Below, piece by piece: positions 53,109 to 61,560 of a stretch of DNA of 64,000 nt; within the stretch, counting starts at the first letter, position 1; each line of letters begins with the position of its first letter. The notes under the pieces were generated by a model. The model saw only the letters and a list, made by a program, of their open reading frames with translations, was not told where the DNA came from and ran no database searches. The stretch is from G963663315 sp963665165 (GTDB taxonomy: Bacteria; Pseudomonadota; Gammaproteobacteria; Arenicellales; Poriferihabitantaceae), in assembly GCA_963665165.1 (NCBI GenBank), contig OY761989.1:1054001-1118000 (forward strand). Direction: 5' to 3'. The position numbers and the translations under genes are program-made.

Positions 53109-53429
53109 ATGCAAAGGATAAAAAAGGGGGACGATGTCATCGTTATCTGCGGACGCGACAAAGGTAAACGCGGAAGCGTTTTGAAGGTGCTGGGTAATGG
53201 CCGCGCTCTGGTTGACAACGTCAACATCGTGAAACGCCATACCAAAGGCAACCCGAATACCGGGGAAACCGGGGGTATCCTGGAAAAAGAGGCCGCTATC
53301 CAGTTGTCGAACATCGCCTTGTACAACCCGGTTACCAAAAAGGGTGAACGAGTCGGATTCAAGACACTGGAAGACGGCAGGAAAGTCCGTTACTTCAAAT
53401 CGAACAATGAAGTAGTGGATCTTGTATAA
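53109..53429 (+). CDS. rplX: 50S ribosomal protein L24
   Basis: Assembly initiator with a KOW motif. It has 106 residues (E. coli 104). MQRIKKGDDVIVICGRDKGKRGSVLKVL and NIVKRHTKGNPNTGETGGILEKEA are conserved. It lies 4 nt before rplE; in E. coli the S8 control site overlaps the rplE start, but I could not identify that fold here. Confidence 0.97.
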   Translation: MQRIKKGDDVIVICGRDKGKRGSVLKVLGNGRALVDNVNIVKRHTKGNPNTGETGGILEKEAAIQLSNIALYNPVTKKGERVGFKTLEDGRKVRYFKSNNEVVDLV

Positions 53430-53433
53430 CTGA

Positions 53434-54000
53434 ATGACTGATCAGGATATTCATACGAAAATGGCCAGACTGCTCGAAAAGTACAGGACTGAAATCGTAC
53501 CGAAACTCCAACAGGAGTTTTCGTTCAAGAGTGTAATGGAGGTACCCCGCATCACAAAAATCACCTTGAATATGGGGCTTGGCGAGGCGGTTGCAAACAA
53601 GAATGTGCTGAAAAGCGCTGCGGCTGACCTGGAAAAGATCAGCGGCCAGAAGCCTGTGATAACCAAAGCGAAAAAATCCGAGGCGGCATTCAAGATACGC
53701 GAGGGCTGGGCGGTCGGCGCCAAGGTGACGTTGCGGCGCGCTCGCATGTATGAATTTCTTGACCGGTTGATTTCCGTCGCTATCCCACGGATCCGGGATT
53801 TTCGGGGACTCCCGGGAAAATCCTTTGACGGTCGGGGGAATTACGCGTTCGGGTTAAAGGAACAGATCGTTTTCCCGGAAGTGGATTACGATCATATCGA
53901 TGCCCTGCGCGGGCTGGATATCTGTATTACCACATCAGCGAAAACAGATCAGCAGGCTGCGGCGCTGCTGCGCGAATTCAAATTTCCAATCAAGAGTTAG
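53434..54000 (+). CDS. rplE: 50S ribosomal protein L5
   Basis: Binds 5S rRNA and contacts the P-site tRNA. ATG 53434 gives 188 residues. A second ATG at 53461 (MARLLEKYRTEIVPKL) would give 179, exactly the E. coli length; neither has a clear ribosome site, so the start is open. VPRITKITLNMGLGEAVANK, AKKSEAAFKIREGWAVGAKVTLR and RDFRGLPGKSFDGRGNYAFGLKEQ identify it. Confidence 0.95.
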   Translation: MTDQDIHTKMARLLEKYRTEIVPKLQQEFSFKSVMEVPRITKITLNMGLGEAVANKNVLKSAAADLEKISGQKPVITKAKKSEAAFKIREGWAVGAKVTLRRARMYEFLDRLISVAIPRIRDFRGLPGKSFDGRGNYAFGLKEQIVFPEVDYDHIDALRGLDICITTSAKTDQQAAALLREFKFPIKS

Positions 54001-54003
54001 GAT

Positions 54004-54309
54004 ATGGCGAAGAAATCAATGGTGGCTAGAGAGGTGAAGCGCAGAAAACTGGTTGATGCGCATGCCGCAAAGCGTCAGGAATTGGCAAACCGGGTCAGGG
54101 ATCGGCAAACCAGCGCCGAAGACCAGTTTCAGGCCATGCTGGACCTTCAGAAGCTGCCCAGGGATTCGAGTCCGGGACGCAGGCGGAATCGTTGCGAACT
54201 GACTGGCCGGTCCAGGGGGTATTTCAGAAAGTTCGGACTATGCCGGAATAAATTACGCGAAGTCATCATGCGCGGCGAAGCCCCTGGCGTCGTCAAGTCG
54301 AGTTGGTAA
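54004..54309 (+). CDS. rpsN: 30S ribosomal protein S14 (long, zinc-free type)
   Basis: 30S head protein. It has 101 residues, the E. coli length. This is the C-minus type: the paired CxxC zinc ligands are missing and the middle region is long. RRRNRCELTGRSRGYFRKFGLCRNKLRE and the ending KSSW are conserved. It starts 3 nt after rplE. Confidence 0.97.
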   Translation: MAKKSMVAREVKRRKLVDAHAAKRQELANRVRDRQTSAEDQFQAMLDLQKLPRDSSPGRRRNRCELTGRSRGYFRKFGLCRNKLREVIMRGEAPGVVKSSW

Positions 54310-54347
54310 TTCCGATACAAGCAAAGTTATAAAACAGAGAAATCGAA

Positions 54348-54743
54348 ATGAGTATGTCAGACCCCATAGCCGATATGTTAACCCGGATACGTAACGGCTC
54401 TCGGGCTCAAAAAACCCATGTCCAGATGCCCGCGTCGAGAAGCAAGGTCGCTATTGCGGAGGTGTTGAAGGACGAAGGCTATATTTCCGGCTTTTCCGTG
54501 GACGGGGAAGGCGTTTCCCGGGTACTGGATGTTGAATTGAAGTATTTTCAGGGTGACCCGGTGATCGAAGAGATCAAGCGGATCAGTCGGCCAAGCTGCC
54601 GGATTTATGCCAGCAAGGGTGATCTGCCATCCATCAGGAATGGACTGGGTATTGCCCTGGTATCGACTTCAAAAGGCCTGTTGACTGACAAATCCGCCCG
54701 TCAGGCCGGAGTTGGCGGTGAAATAATCTGCACCGTTTTCTAG
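54348..54743 (+). CDS. rpsH: 30S ribosomal protein S8
   Basis: Central-domain 16S-binding protein and, in E. coli, the spc operon repressor. It has 131 residues (E. coli 130). MSDPIADMLTRIRNGSRAQK near the start and GLGIALVSTSKGLLTDKSAR plus VGGEIICTVF at the end are typical. Confidence 0.97.
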   Translation: MSMSDPIADMLTRIRNGSRAQKTHVQMPASRSKVAIAEVLKDEGYISGFSVDGEGVSRVLDVELKYFQGDPVIEEIKRISRPSCRIYASKGDLPSIRNGLGIALVSTSKGLLTDKSARQAGVGGEIICTVF

Positions 54744-54803
54744 CGGAAACGAACCGGTTGAATAAATCCGATTGACTAAACCCGTATTACCCGAACATTC
54801 AAT

Positions 54804-55349
54804 ATGTCACGAATTGCAAAAACCCCCGTGCCTGTACCGTCCGATGTCGATGTCAGGATTGAGAATGGCCTGGTGACCGCGAAAGGCCCCAGGGGTGAAC
54901 TGGCTTTTAAACTTTCTTCCGGAATCGAAGTGGTTCGGAATGAAGGGGAACTGAACGTCCGGATGTTGAAAACCGAAGGCAGGGTCAGTAAACATATCCT
55001 TTCGATGTCCGGCACGACCCGGGCGATGCTGCAGAATCTGATTCTGGGAGTGACCACCGGTTTCGAGAAGAGGTTGACGATCAAGGGGGTCGGTTACCGC
55101 GCCCAGGTGCAGGGTCGGAACCTGAATCTGAATCTCGGGTTTTCACACCCTGTCGTTTATGAATTACCGGAGGGGATTACCGCTGTGACACCGACTCAAA
55201 CCGAAATCGTGCTGAGCGGTACAGACAAGCAGGCTGTGGGTCAGGCGGCTGCGGATATTCGGGCTTTTCGTCCTCCGGAACCCTACAAGGGGAAAGGTAT
55301 CCGGTATCTGGATGAATACGTGGCAAGAAAACAGGCCAGGAAAAAGTAG
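54804..55349 (+). CDS. rplF: 50S ribosomal protein L6
   Basis: 50S protein next to the sarcin-ricin loop. It has 181 residues (E. coli 177). MSRIAKTPVPVPSDVDVRIEN, GVTTGFEKRLTIKGVGYRAQVQG and the ending PPEPYKGKGIRYLDEYVARK identify it. rplR follows after 27 nt. Confidence 0.97.
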   Translation: MSRIAKTPVPVPSDVDVRIENGLVTAKGPRGELAFKLSSGIEVVRNEGELNVRMLKTEGRVSKHILSMSGTTRAMLQNLILGVTTGFEKRLTIKGVGYRAQVQGRNLNLNLGFSHPVVYELPEGITAVTPTQTEIVLSGTDKQAVGQAAADIRAFRPPEPYKGKGIRYLDEYVARKQARKK

Positions 55350-55376
55350 TTTAACCGGAATATAAAACTCACGATC

Positions 55377-55733
55377 ATGATCAACAAAAACAGGGCCAGA
55401 CTGAGAAGGGCCAGAAAATCCAGGGGCAGGATAGCGCGCCTGGAAGCCACCCGGCTGTCGGTATACCGGACTCCGCGGCATTTCTATGCGCAGGTTTTCG
55501 ACAAGACCGGACAGAAGGTACTGGCAGCCGCATCGACACTGGATGCCAGGCTCCGCGCATCCCTTGCAACCGGCGGTAACTGCAAAGCGGCTGTCGCCGT
55601 GGGTGAATTGCTGGCGAAAAACGCCAGGGCCGCAGGCGTTGAGAAGGTCGCGTTCGACCGATCCGGATATAGATACCATGGCAGGGTCAAGGCGTTTGTT
55701 GACTCTGCCCGACTCCATGGACTGAAATTTTAA
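55377..55733 (+). CDS. rplR: 50S ribosomal protein L18
   Basis: 5S rRNA-binding protein. It has 118 residues (E. coli 117). RLRRARKSRGRIARLEATRLSVYRTPRHFYAQVFD and the end FDRSGYRYHGRVKAFVDSARLHGLKF are conserved. It stands with L5 (rplE) in 5S particle assembly. Confidence 0.97.
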   Translation: MINKNRARLRRARKSRGRIARLEATRLSVYRTPRHFYAQVFDKTGQKVLAAASTLDARLRASLATGGNCKAAVAVGELLAKNARAAGVEKVAFDRSGYRYHGRVKAFVDSARLHGLKF

Positions 55734-55748
55734 CGATGAAAGAGATTA

Positions 55749-56258
55749 ATGGCTAAAGCAAGAGAACGCGACAACGTTCGCAAGGACAATTATCAGGAAC
55801 AACTGATTAACGTCAGACGTGTTTCGAAGGTCGTCAAGGGCGGTCGGATATTTGGTTTTTCAGCGTTGACCGTGGTCGGTGACGGAGAAGGGCGAGTGGG
55901 TATGGGGCGCGGCAAGGCCAGGGAAGTCCCGATTGCGGTGCAAAAGGCGATGGAAGACGCCCGCCGTAATATGTTTCAGGTTCACATGAACGGTAATACC
56001 CTGCAATATCCGATGGTGGGTCGCCACGGCGCCGTGCGGGTTGTGTTGAGACCGGCGGCGGAGGGCACCGGGATTATTTCAGGGGGTACCATGCGCGCCG
56101 TTTTTGAGGTGTTGGGAATCCAGAATGTGTTGACCAAGGTGATTGGCACTACCAATCCGGTGAATGTGACCCGCGCCACCATTTCTGCGCTGAAAGGAAT
56201 GAAAAGCACGGCTTATATTGCGGCAAAGCGCGGCAAGAGCCTGGATCAGATCCGGTGA
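55749..56258 (+). CDS. rpsE: 30S ribosomal protein S5
   Basis: Accuracy protein at the mRNA entry channel. It has 169 residues (E. coli 167). RVSKVVKGGRIFGFSALTVVGDGEGRVGMGRGKAREVP contains the spectinomycin-site loop (VVKGGR), in sensitive form. The C-terminal AGTG-type motif reads AAEGTGIISGGTMRAVFEV. Confidence 0.97.
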   Translation: MAKARERDNVRKDNYQEQLINVRRVSKVVKGGRIFGFSALTVVGDGEGRVGMGRGKAREVPIAVQKAMEDARRNMFQVHMNGNTLQYPMVGRHGAVRVVLRPAAEGTGIISGGTMRAVFEVLGIQNVLTKVIGTTNPVNVTRATISALKGMKSTAYIAAKRGKSLDQIR

Positions 56259-56316
56259 GAGCCGCTGGCCCCGCCCAGGGAAACAGCCGGAAAGATACTT
56301 TAGGAATTCTTGAAAA

Positions 56317-56505
56317 ATGAGTCAGATTAAAACCTTGAAAGTTACCCAGACCCGCAGCATTCATGGTCGCCTGAAGAAGCATCAGGCCTGTGTGCGCGGG
56401 CTGGGGTTGCGCAGGATGCATCACACGGTCGAAGTGCTCGATACACCGGAAAACAGGGGCATGATCAATAAAGTGAGCTACATGGTTCGTTGCGAGGAAA
56501 TCTGA
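56317..56505 (+). CDS. rpmD: 50S ribosomal protein L30
   Basis: Small 50S protein, 62 residues (E. coli 59). KTLKVTQTRSIHGRLKKHQACVRGLGLRRMHHTVEVLDTP is the family core, and NKVSYMVRCEEI closes it. Normal spc position between rpsE and rplO. Confidence 0.96.
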   Translation: MSQIKTLKVTQTRSIHGRLKKHQACVRGLGLRRMHHTVEVLDTPENRGMINKVSYMVRCEEI

Positions 56506-56547
56506 TTCACCTGAATGGGGAAACCGGATTGTTCGGACTTTATCAAA

Positions 56548-56994
56548 ATGACAACATTAAGATTAAACAATATAAAACCGGCCTCAGGTTCCAGGACCCG
56601 AGCGAAAAGGGTGGGTCGAGGCCCCGGCTCAGGGTTCGGTAAAACCGCCGGACGTGGTCATAAAGGCCAGAAATCGCGTGCCGGAGGTTACCATAAAGTG
56701 GGATTTGAGGGTGGCCAGATGCCCTTGCAGCGCCGGCTGCCCAAGCGTGGATTTCGCTCAAGAGTGAATATCCGAAGCGCTGAAGTCCGATTGTCTGAAC
56801 TGGGCAGGGTCAAGGGGGATATCGTGGATATCCATGCCCTTAAAACCGCCGGTGTGATCGGCCTGAATGTCAATCGGGCGAAAGTGATTCTTTCCGGACA
56901 AATCGGGCAGGCCGTCACCCTGAAGGGTATTGGCGTGACCCGCGGCGCCCGGGTGGCGATCGAAGCGGCCGGCGGTAAAATAGAGACGGAATAA
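56548..56994 (+). CDS. rplO: 50S ribosomal protein L15
   Basis: 50S core protein with an extended glycine/arginine-rich N-terminus. ATG 56548 gives MTTLRLNNIKPASGSRTRAK and 148 residues (E. coli 144). GRGPGSGFGKTAGRGHKGQKSRAGG and FEGGQMPLQRRLPKRGF are diagnostic. The frame is open 11 codons upstream, but that part is not conserved. secY begins 9 nt later. Confidence 0.96.
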   Translation: MTTLRLNNIKPASGSRTRAKRVGRGPGSGFGKTAGRGHKGQKSRAGGYHKVGFEGGQMPLQRRLPKRGFRSRVNIRSAEVRLSELGRVKGDIVDIHALKTAGVIGLNVNRAKVILSGQIGQAVTLKGIGVTRGARVAIEAAGGKIETE

Positions 56995-57003
56995 GCCCAG
57001 GTT

Positions 57004-58344
57004 ATGGCGATCACGAAGAAATTACCCGGCCCAGGCATGTTTGGAAGCCTGTCTGAACTGAAACAGCGCATCCTGTTCTTGCTGGGCGCTTTGCTGGTAT
57101 TCCGGTTCGGCACCCATGTCCCGGTTCCGGGAGTGGACCCGGCAGCCATTGCGGAGCTGTTTCAGCAGACCCGCGGCTCTATTGTGGATATCTTCAATAT
57201 GTTCTCAGGCGGGGCATTGAGCCGACTTTCCATTTTCGCTCTGGGCGTAATGCCTTATATTTCAGCGTCGATCATCATGCAAATGATGACCGCGGTGGTG
57301 CCGAGCCTTGAACAATTGAAAAAGGAGGGAGAGTCCGGCAGGCGTAAAATCACGCAGTATACCCGCTATTTTACGGTCGTGCTCGCGCTGTTTCAGGGGA
57401 TTGGGATTTCAGTCGCCATTGAAAGCCAGCAGGTTGCAGGCAGTCCTGTGATACTGATTCCCGGTCTCGGGTTTAAAGTGGTGACTGCCGCTACACTTTG
57501 TGCAGGCACCATGTTTCTGGTCTGGCTCGGAGAGCAGGTTACCGAAAGAGGGATCGGAAATGGTATTTCCCTGATTATTTTTGCGTCCATTGTTTCAGGG
57601 TTGCCTTCAGCGGTTGCCGGTACACTGGAGCTTGCCCGCACCGGCGCCTTGTCCGGCGGCATTGTCCTGATTCTGTTCATCGGGGCGATCGCGGTCACCT
57701 GGTTTGTCGTATTTGTGGAGCGGGGCCAGCGCCGGATTACGGTGAACTATGCGAAACGGCAGCAGGGGCGAAGAATGATGGCGGGCCAGAGCAGCCACCT
57801 CCCGTTCAAGTTGAATATGGCCGGGGTCATTCCTCCTATATTCGCATCCAGCCTGATCCTGTTCCCCGCCAGTCTGGGAAGCTGGTTCGGACAGGCGGAT
57901 AGCATGGGCTGGATGAGCGATATTGCGACCAAATTGCAACCCGGCGAACCGATCTATACGCTGTTTTATGGCGGGATGATCATATTTTTCTGCTTTTTCT
58001 ATACAGCGCTGGTGTTCAACCCCAATGAGATTGCCGACAACCTCAAAAAATCCGGCGCTTTCATTCCCGGTATCCGTCCGGGCGTACAAAGCGCCAGGTA
58101 TATCGACAGCGTTGTTTCAAAGCTGACCATGATCGGGGCCATCTACATCACCTTCGTTTGCCTGATACCCGAGTTCCTGATCGTCAAATGGAGTGTTCCG
58201 TTTTACTTTGGAGGGACTTCCCTGCTGATTATTGTAGTGGTGACCATGGATCTGATTTCCCAGGTTCAATCACATCTGATGTCCCGCCAATATGAAAGCA
58301 TCATGAAAAAATCACCTTTTTCAAAGCCTCATGGTATTCGCTAG
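57004..58344 (+). CDS. secY: Preprotein translocase channel SecY
   Basis: Ten-helix protein-conducting channel of the inner membrane. It has 446 residues (E. coli 443). FRFGTHVPVPGVDP before the plug, LGVMPYISASIIMQ, the cytosolic loop after helix 6 (VERGQRRITVNYAKRQQGRRM) and the SecA/ribosome loop with KKSGAFIPGIRPG are present. It acts with SecE (30970). Confidence 0.97.
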   Translation: MAITKKLPGPGMFGSLSELKQRILFLLGALLVFRFGTHVPVPGVDPAAIAELFQQTRGSIVDIFNMFSGGALSRLSIFALGVMPYISASIIMQMMTAVVPSLEQLKKEGESGRRKITQYTRYFTVVLALFQGIGISVAIESQQVAGSPVILIPGLGFKVVTAATLCAGTMFLVWLGEQVTERGIGNGISLIIFASIVSGLPSAVAGTLELARTGALSGGIVLILFIGAIAVTWFVVFVERGQRRITVNYAKRQQGRRMMAGQSSHLPFKLNMAGVIPPIFASSLILFPASLGSWFGQADSMGWMSDIATKLQPGEPIYTLFYGGMIIFFCFFYTALVFNPNEIADNLKKSGAFIPGIRPGVQSARYIDSVVSKLTMIGAIYITFVCLIPEFLIVKWSVPFYFGGTSLLIIVVVTMDLISQVQSHLMSRQYESIMKKSPFSKPHGIR

Positions 58345-58379
58345 ACAAGGCGAAACCGGATTATTCGGAGAAATAAAAA

Positions 58380-58493
58380 ATGAAAGTAAGGGCATCCGTC
58401 AAGAAAATTTGCAGGAATTGCAAAATAATCCGAAGGAATCGCATCGTGCGTGTGATTTGCAGTAACCCGCGTCACAAGCAGCGTCAAGGCTAG
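58380..58493 (+). CDS. rpmJ: 50S ribosomal protein L36 (zinc-binding type)
   Basis: A 37-residue protein starting MKVRASVKKICRNCKIIRRN and ending PRHKQRQG. It is easily missed because of its size. The zinc ligands C11, C14, C27 and H32 are intact, so this is the C-plus paralogue. It lies 35 nt after secY, its usual place at the end of the spc operon. One residue shorter than E. coli L36. Confidence 0.96.
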   Translation: MKVRASVKKICRNCKIIRRNRIVRVICSNPRHKQRQG

Positions 58494-58524
58494 CGCAGGC
58501 GGATTGACGAAAACAGGCGTGGGT

Positions 58525-58561
58525 GAAATTGATAGAATCCGCGAAATTTGATAGAATCCGC
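58525..58561 (+). repeat. Tandem direct repeat before rpsM
   Basis: GAAATTGATAGAATCCGC (58525-58542) is followed at once by GAAATTTGATAGAATCCGC (58543-58561), identical except for one added T. This repeat makes up the promoter described at the same place. Confidence 0.9.
58529..58557 (+). promoter_or_regulatory. Internal promoter before rpsM formed by the tandem repeat
   Basis: TTGATA in the first repeat copy (58529-58534) and TAGAAT in the second (58552-58557) are exactly 17 nt apart, followed by a GC-rich discriminator CCGCGGCCCC. It would start transcription near 58563, about 38 nt before rpsM, and serve rpsM-rpsK-rpsD-rpoA-rplQ. Confidence 0.6.
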
Positions 58562-58600
58562 GGCCCCGAAATTCTCGCCAACTATTTATAGAGATTAATA

Positions 58601-58957
58601 ATGGCACGTATTGCTGGAATCAATTTACCCAACCACAAACACATCGAGATCGGATTGACCGCGATTTACGGGATTGGCCGCCGCACTGCACAGAAAATCT
58701 GTGATGACGCCCATATTGACCGCGCCTGCAAAGCCGGCAACCTGAGTGACGAGCAAGCCGAGCGTCTACGCGCCGAGGTTGCGAAATATGAAGTGGAAGG
58801 GGATCTCCGGCGTGAGGTTTCGATGAATATCAAGCGATTGATGGACCTGGGTTGTTATCGTGGTCTGCGCCATAGAAGAGGGCTTCCGGTTAATGGTCAA
58901 AGAACGAAAACCAATGCCCGGACCCGAAAGGGGCCACCTCGCGCGGTCAAAAAATAA
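58601..58957 (+). CDS. rpsM: 30S ribosomal protein S13
   Basis: 30S head protein forming bridges to the 50S. It has 118 residues, the E. coli length. MARIAGINLPNHKHIEIGLTAIYGIGRRTAQKIC, MDLGCYRGLRHRRGLPVNGQRTKTNARTRKG and the basic C-terminal tail are typical. First gene of the alpha operon. Confidence 0.97.
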   Translation: MARIAGINLPNHKHIEIGLTAIYGIGRRTAQKICDDAHIDRACKAGNLSDEQAERLRAEVAKYEVEGDLRREVSMNIKRLMDLGCYRGLRHRRGLPVNGQRTKTNARTRKGPPRAVKK

Positions 58958-58995
58958 CGTCATTTATCCGGGCAACCACTCAAGGCAAATTACAC

Positions 58996-59394
58996 ATGGT
59001 CAAAGCGAGCGCAACGAGCAGGAAAGGAAAAGCGAAAATCAGAAAAAACGTGACTGAGGGGGTCGCGCATATCCATGCGACTTTCAACAACACGATCGTC
59101 ACTATTTCAGATCGGCACGGCGATACGTTGTGTTGGGCCTCGGCGGGTAACTCCGGGTTCAGGGGATCGCGCAAAAGCACCCCGTTTGCGGCACAGACTG
59201 CCGCTGAAAGCTGCGGTCGGCGCGCCCAGGAAATGGGCGTGAAACAATTGGAAGTGAAAATCAAGGGTCCGGGTCCGGGTCGCGAGTCCGCGATCCGCGC
59301 GTTGAACGCGCTTGGATTCGAGATTCATTCGATTTCCGACATAACCCCGATTCCACACAATGGCTGCCGCCCCCCCAAGCGGCGGCGCGTATAG
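58996..59394 (+). CDS. rpsK: 30S ribosomal protein S11
   Basis: 30S platform protein near the E site. It has 132 residues (E. coli 129). GVAHIHATFNNTIVTISDRHGDTLCWASAG, GPGPGRESAIRALNALGFEI and the ending NGCRPPKRRRV are conserved. A 38-nt gap precedes rpsD. Confidence 0.97.
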   Translation: MVKASATSRKGKAKIRKNVTEGVAHIHATFNNTIVTISDRHGDTLCWASAGNSGFRGSRKSTPFAAQTAAESCGRRAQEMGVKQLEVKIKGPGPGRESAIRALNALGFEIHSISDITPIPHNGCRPPKRRRV

Positions 59395-59432
59395 GAACAC
59401 CGTAATCCAGATTCAATATCCAGGTAATTTTA

Positions 59433-60056
59433 ATGGCAAGATATATTGGTCCAACATGTAAACTGGCGCGCCGCGAAGGGACTGACCTGTTTCTGAAAAG
59501 TCCGGTCAGAACGATTGACTCGAAGTGCAAGTTCGATCGTGTCCCCAGGGCGAAAGCGGCCGGTCGTCGTCCAAGAAGCACCGTGTATGGCACCCAGTTG
59601 AGGGAAAAGCAGAAACTGCGCCGCATGTATGGGGTACTGGAAAAGCAATTCAGAAACTACTATAAAACCGCGGCCCGGATTCCGGGTTCAACCGGCTTGA
59701 ATTTGTTGCAATTGCTTGAAAGCAGGCTGGACAATGTAGTTTATCGGCTGGGATTTGGAGTGACTCGCGCTGAAGCGCGTCAACTGGTCAGCCACAAATG
59801 CATCATGGTTAACAAGGTGAAAGTCAATGTGCCTTCCTACCAGGTAAAACCCGGTGATGAAATAGAGGTGGTGGAGAAGAGCAAGAAACAACTCCGGATT
59901 GCAGCGGCGCTGGAGATATCCGAGCAAATCGGTGTGGCGCCCTGGGTGGACTCTGATCCGGCAGCGGTCAAGGGAGTATATAAAATGCTTCCCGAAAGAT
60001 CCGACCTGTCACCGGACATCAATGAAGCCCTGGTTGTGGCGCTTTATTCCAAGTAA
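59433..60056 (+). CDS. rpsD: 30S ribosomal protein S4
   Basis: Primary 16S binder and, in E. coli, repressor of the alpha operon through a pseudoknot before rpsM. It has 207 residues (E. coli 206). MARYIGPTCKLARREGTDLFLKS, KQKLRRMYGVLEKQFRNYY and the S4 RNA-binding domain RLDNVVYRLGFGVTRAEARQLVSH are clear. Its N-terminus lacks the zinc cysteines, so it is the C-minus type. Confidence 0.97.
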   Translation: MARYIGPTCKLARREGTDLFLKSPVRTIDSKCKFDRVPRAKAAGRRPRSTVYGTQLREKQKLRRMYGVLEKQFRNYYKTAARIPGSTGLNLLQLLESRLDNVVYRLGFGVTRAEARQLVSHKCIMVNKVKVNVPSYQVKPGDEIEVVEKSKKQLRIAAALEISEQIGVAPWVDSDPAAVKGVYKMLPERSDLSPDINEALVVALYSK

Positions 60057-60108
60057 ACCGTTCCGTATTTTCTTAATTTAAACTTCGTTTCAATCACGAG
60101 GACAACTG

Positions 60109-61122
60109 ATGCAGGATCCTACTGTAGAATTTCTCAGACCCCGTCTGATGGAAGCCAAAACCATTGATGCCCGACATTCGAGAATTACCATTGAGCCTCT
60201 TGAACGCGGATTCGGCCATACTTTGGGTAATGCGCTTCGACGGATCATGCTGTCGTCGATGCCCGGTTGTGCGGTCACCGAGGTTCGAATCGAGGGTGTG
60301 TTGCATGAGTATTCCACCCTCGAAGGGGTGCAGGAAGACGTGATCGATATTCTGATGAACCTGAAATCCCTGCCTGTGATTATGCACACTCGCAACAAGG
60401 CCGTTGTCTCACTGCAAAAAAAGGGTCCTGGCGTGGCGACCGCGGCGGATATCCAGCTCGATGATGATATTGAGCTGGTTGACCTCGACCATCACATCGC
60501 CACATTGTCAAAGGATGCCGAGCTCGACATGGATATTACCATTCGCCGGGGCCGCGGCTACCAGACTGCCGAAAGCCGGTTAAGCGATTCGGATGTATCC
60601 CGTGCCGTCGGAGTGATTCAACTGGATGCCTCATTCAGTCCGATAACGCGGATTTCCTACGCCGTGGAAGACGCCAGGGTCAAGCAACTGACCGACCTTG
60701 ACCGGTTGGTGCTGGAAATTGAATCCAACGGCTCTATCGACCCGGAGGTTGCGGTCAGAAGGGCCGCCACCATACTGCATGACCAGATCTCTGTTTTTGT
60801 GAACCTGGAGGAATCCATGATCCAGAGTATGGAGGAAGAGCAGCCGGAAATCGATGCGACGCTGCTCAAGCCGGTCGATGACCTTGAGTTGACCGTACGG
60901 TCCGCCAACTGCCTGAAAGCGGAAAACATCTACTATATCGGCGACCTCGTGCAGCACACGGAAACAGAACTGCTGAAAACCCCCAATCTGGGAAAGAAAT
61001 CCCTCACCGAAATCAAGGACGTGCTTGCGCAACGCGGGTTCGCGCTGGGTTGGAAAATCGAAAACTGGCCACCGGCGTCTTTGGCTAAAGAAGACGAAGG
61101 CACCATAATGGGACGGGACTAG
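60109..61122 (+). CDS. rpoA: RNA polymerase alpha subunit
   Basis: It has 337 residues (E. coli 329). The N-terminal dimerisation domain contains PLERGFGHTLGNALRRIMLSSMPG. The C-terminal domain begins near residue 255, with LELTVRSANCLKAENI holding the UP-element arginine (E. coli R265). The final tail is slightly longer and polar. A CGAGGAC ribosome site precedes ATG 60109. rplQ starts 3 nt after the stop. Confidence 0.98.
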   Translation: MQDPTVEFLRPRLMEAKTIDARHSRITIEPLERGFGHTLGNALRRIMLSSMPGCAVTEVRIEGVLHEYSTLEGVQEDVIDILMNLKSLPVIMHTRNKAVVSLQKKGPGVATAADIQLDDDIELVDLDHHIATLSKDAELDMDITIRRGRGYQTAESRLSDSDVSRAVGVIQLDASFSPITRISYAVEDARVKQLTDLDRLVLEIESNGSIDPEVAVRRAATILHDQISVFVNLEESMIQSMEEEQPEIDATLLKPVDDLELTVRSANCLKAENIYYIGDLVQHTETELLKTPNLGKKSLTEIKDVLAQRGFALGWKIENWPPASLAKEDEGTIMGRD

Positions 61123-61125
61123 AAA

Positions 61126-61515
61126 ATGCGCCACAGAAAAGCGGGTCGAATTCTGAATCGAACCTCATCGCACCGAAAAGCCATGTTCAGCAACATGGCC
61201 AACTCTTTGTTCCTGCATGAACAGATCAAGACCACAGTACCGAAGGCGAAAGAGTTGCGAAGATTCGCGGAACCGCTCATCACACTGGCCAAAACCTCCA
61301 GTGTCGCCAACCGCCGTCTGGCGTTTGCACGATTGCGGAACCGGGAAATGGTGACCAAGCTGTTCGATGATATCGGACCTCATTTCAAACAGCGCCCGGG
61401 CGGATACCTGAGAGTCCTGAAGTGCGGATTCAGACTGGGTGATAACGCGCCAATGGCTTATGTGCAATTGGTCGACCGGGCTCGCGAAAACGAAAACGAA
61501 AACGAAGACGGTTGA
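61126..61515 (+). CDS. rplQ: 50S ribosomal protein L17
   Basis: 50S protein near the tunnel exit. It has 129 residues (E. coli 127). MRHRKAGRILNRTSSHRKAMFSNMANSL and RPGGYLRVLKCGFRLGDNAPMAYVQLVD are diagnostic. The C-terminus ends in a short Glu-Asn repeat (ENENENEDG) encoded by a GAAAAC-type repeat. It ends the alpha operon. Confidence 0.97.
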   Translation: MRHRKAGRILNRTSSHRKAMFSNMANSLFLHEQIKTTVPKAKELRRFAEPLITLAKTSSVANRRLAFARLRNREMVTKLFDDIGPHFKQRPGGYLRVLKCGFRLGDNAPMAYVQLVDRARENENENEDG

Positions 61516-61521
61516 CCTGAC

Positions 61522-61540
61522 CGCGTAATCCGCGTTTTTT
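61522..61540 (+). terminator. Possible terminator after rplQ
   Basis: CGCG-TAATC-CGCG (61522-61525 with 61531-61534) forms a short GC stem directly followed by six T (61535-61540). The stem has only 4 bp, so termination may be partial. Confidence 0.45.
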
Positions 61541-61560
61541 GAAGTACGGGGGGTGGTTGA

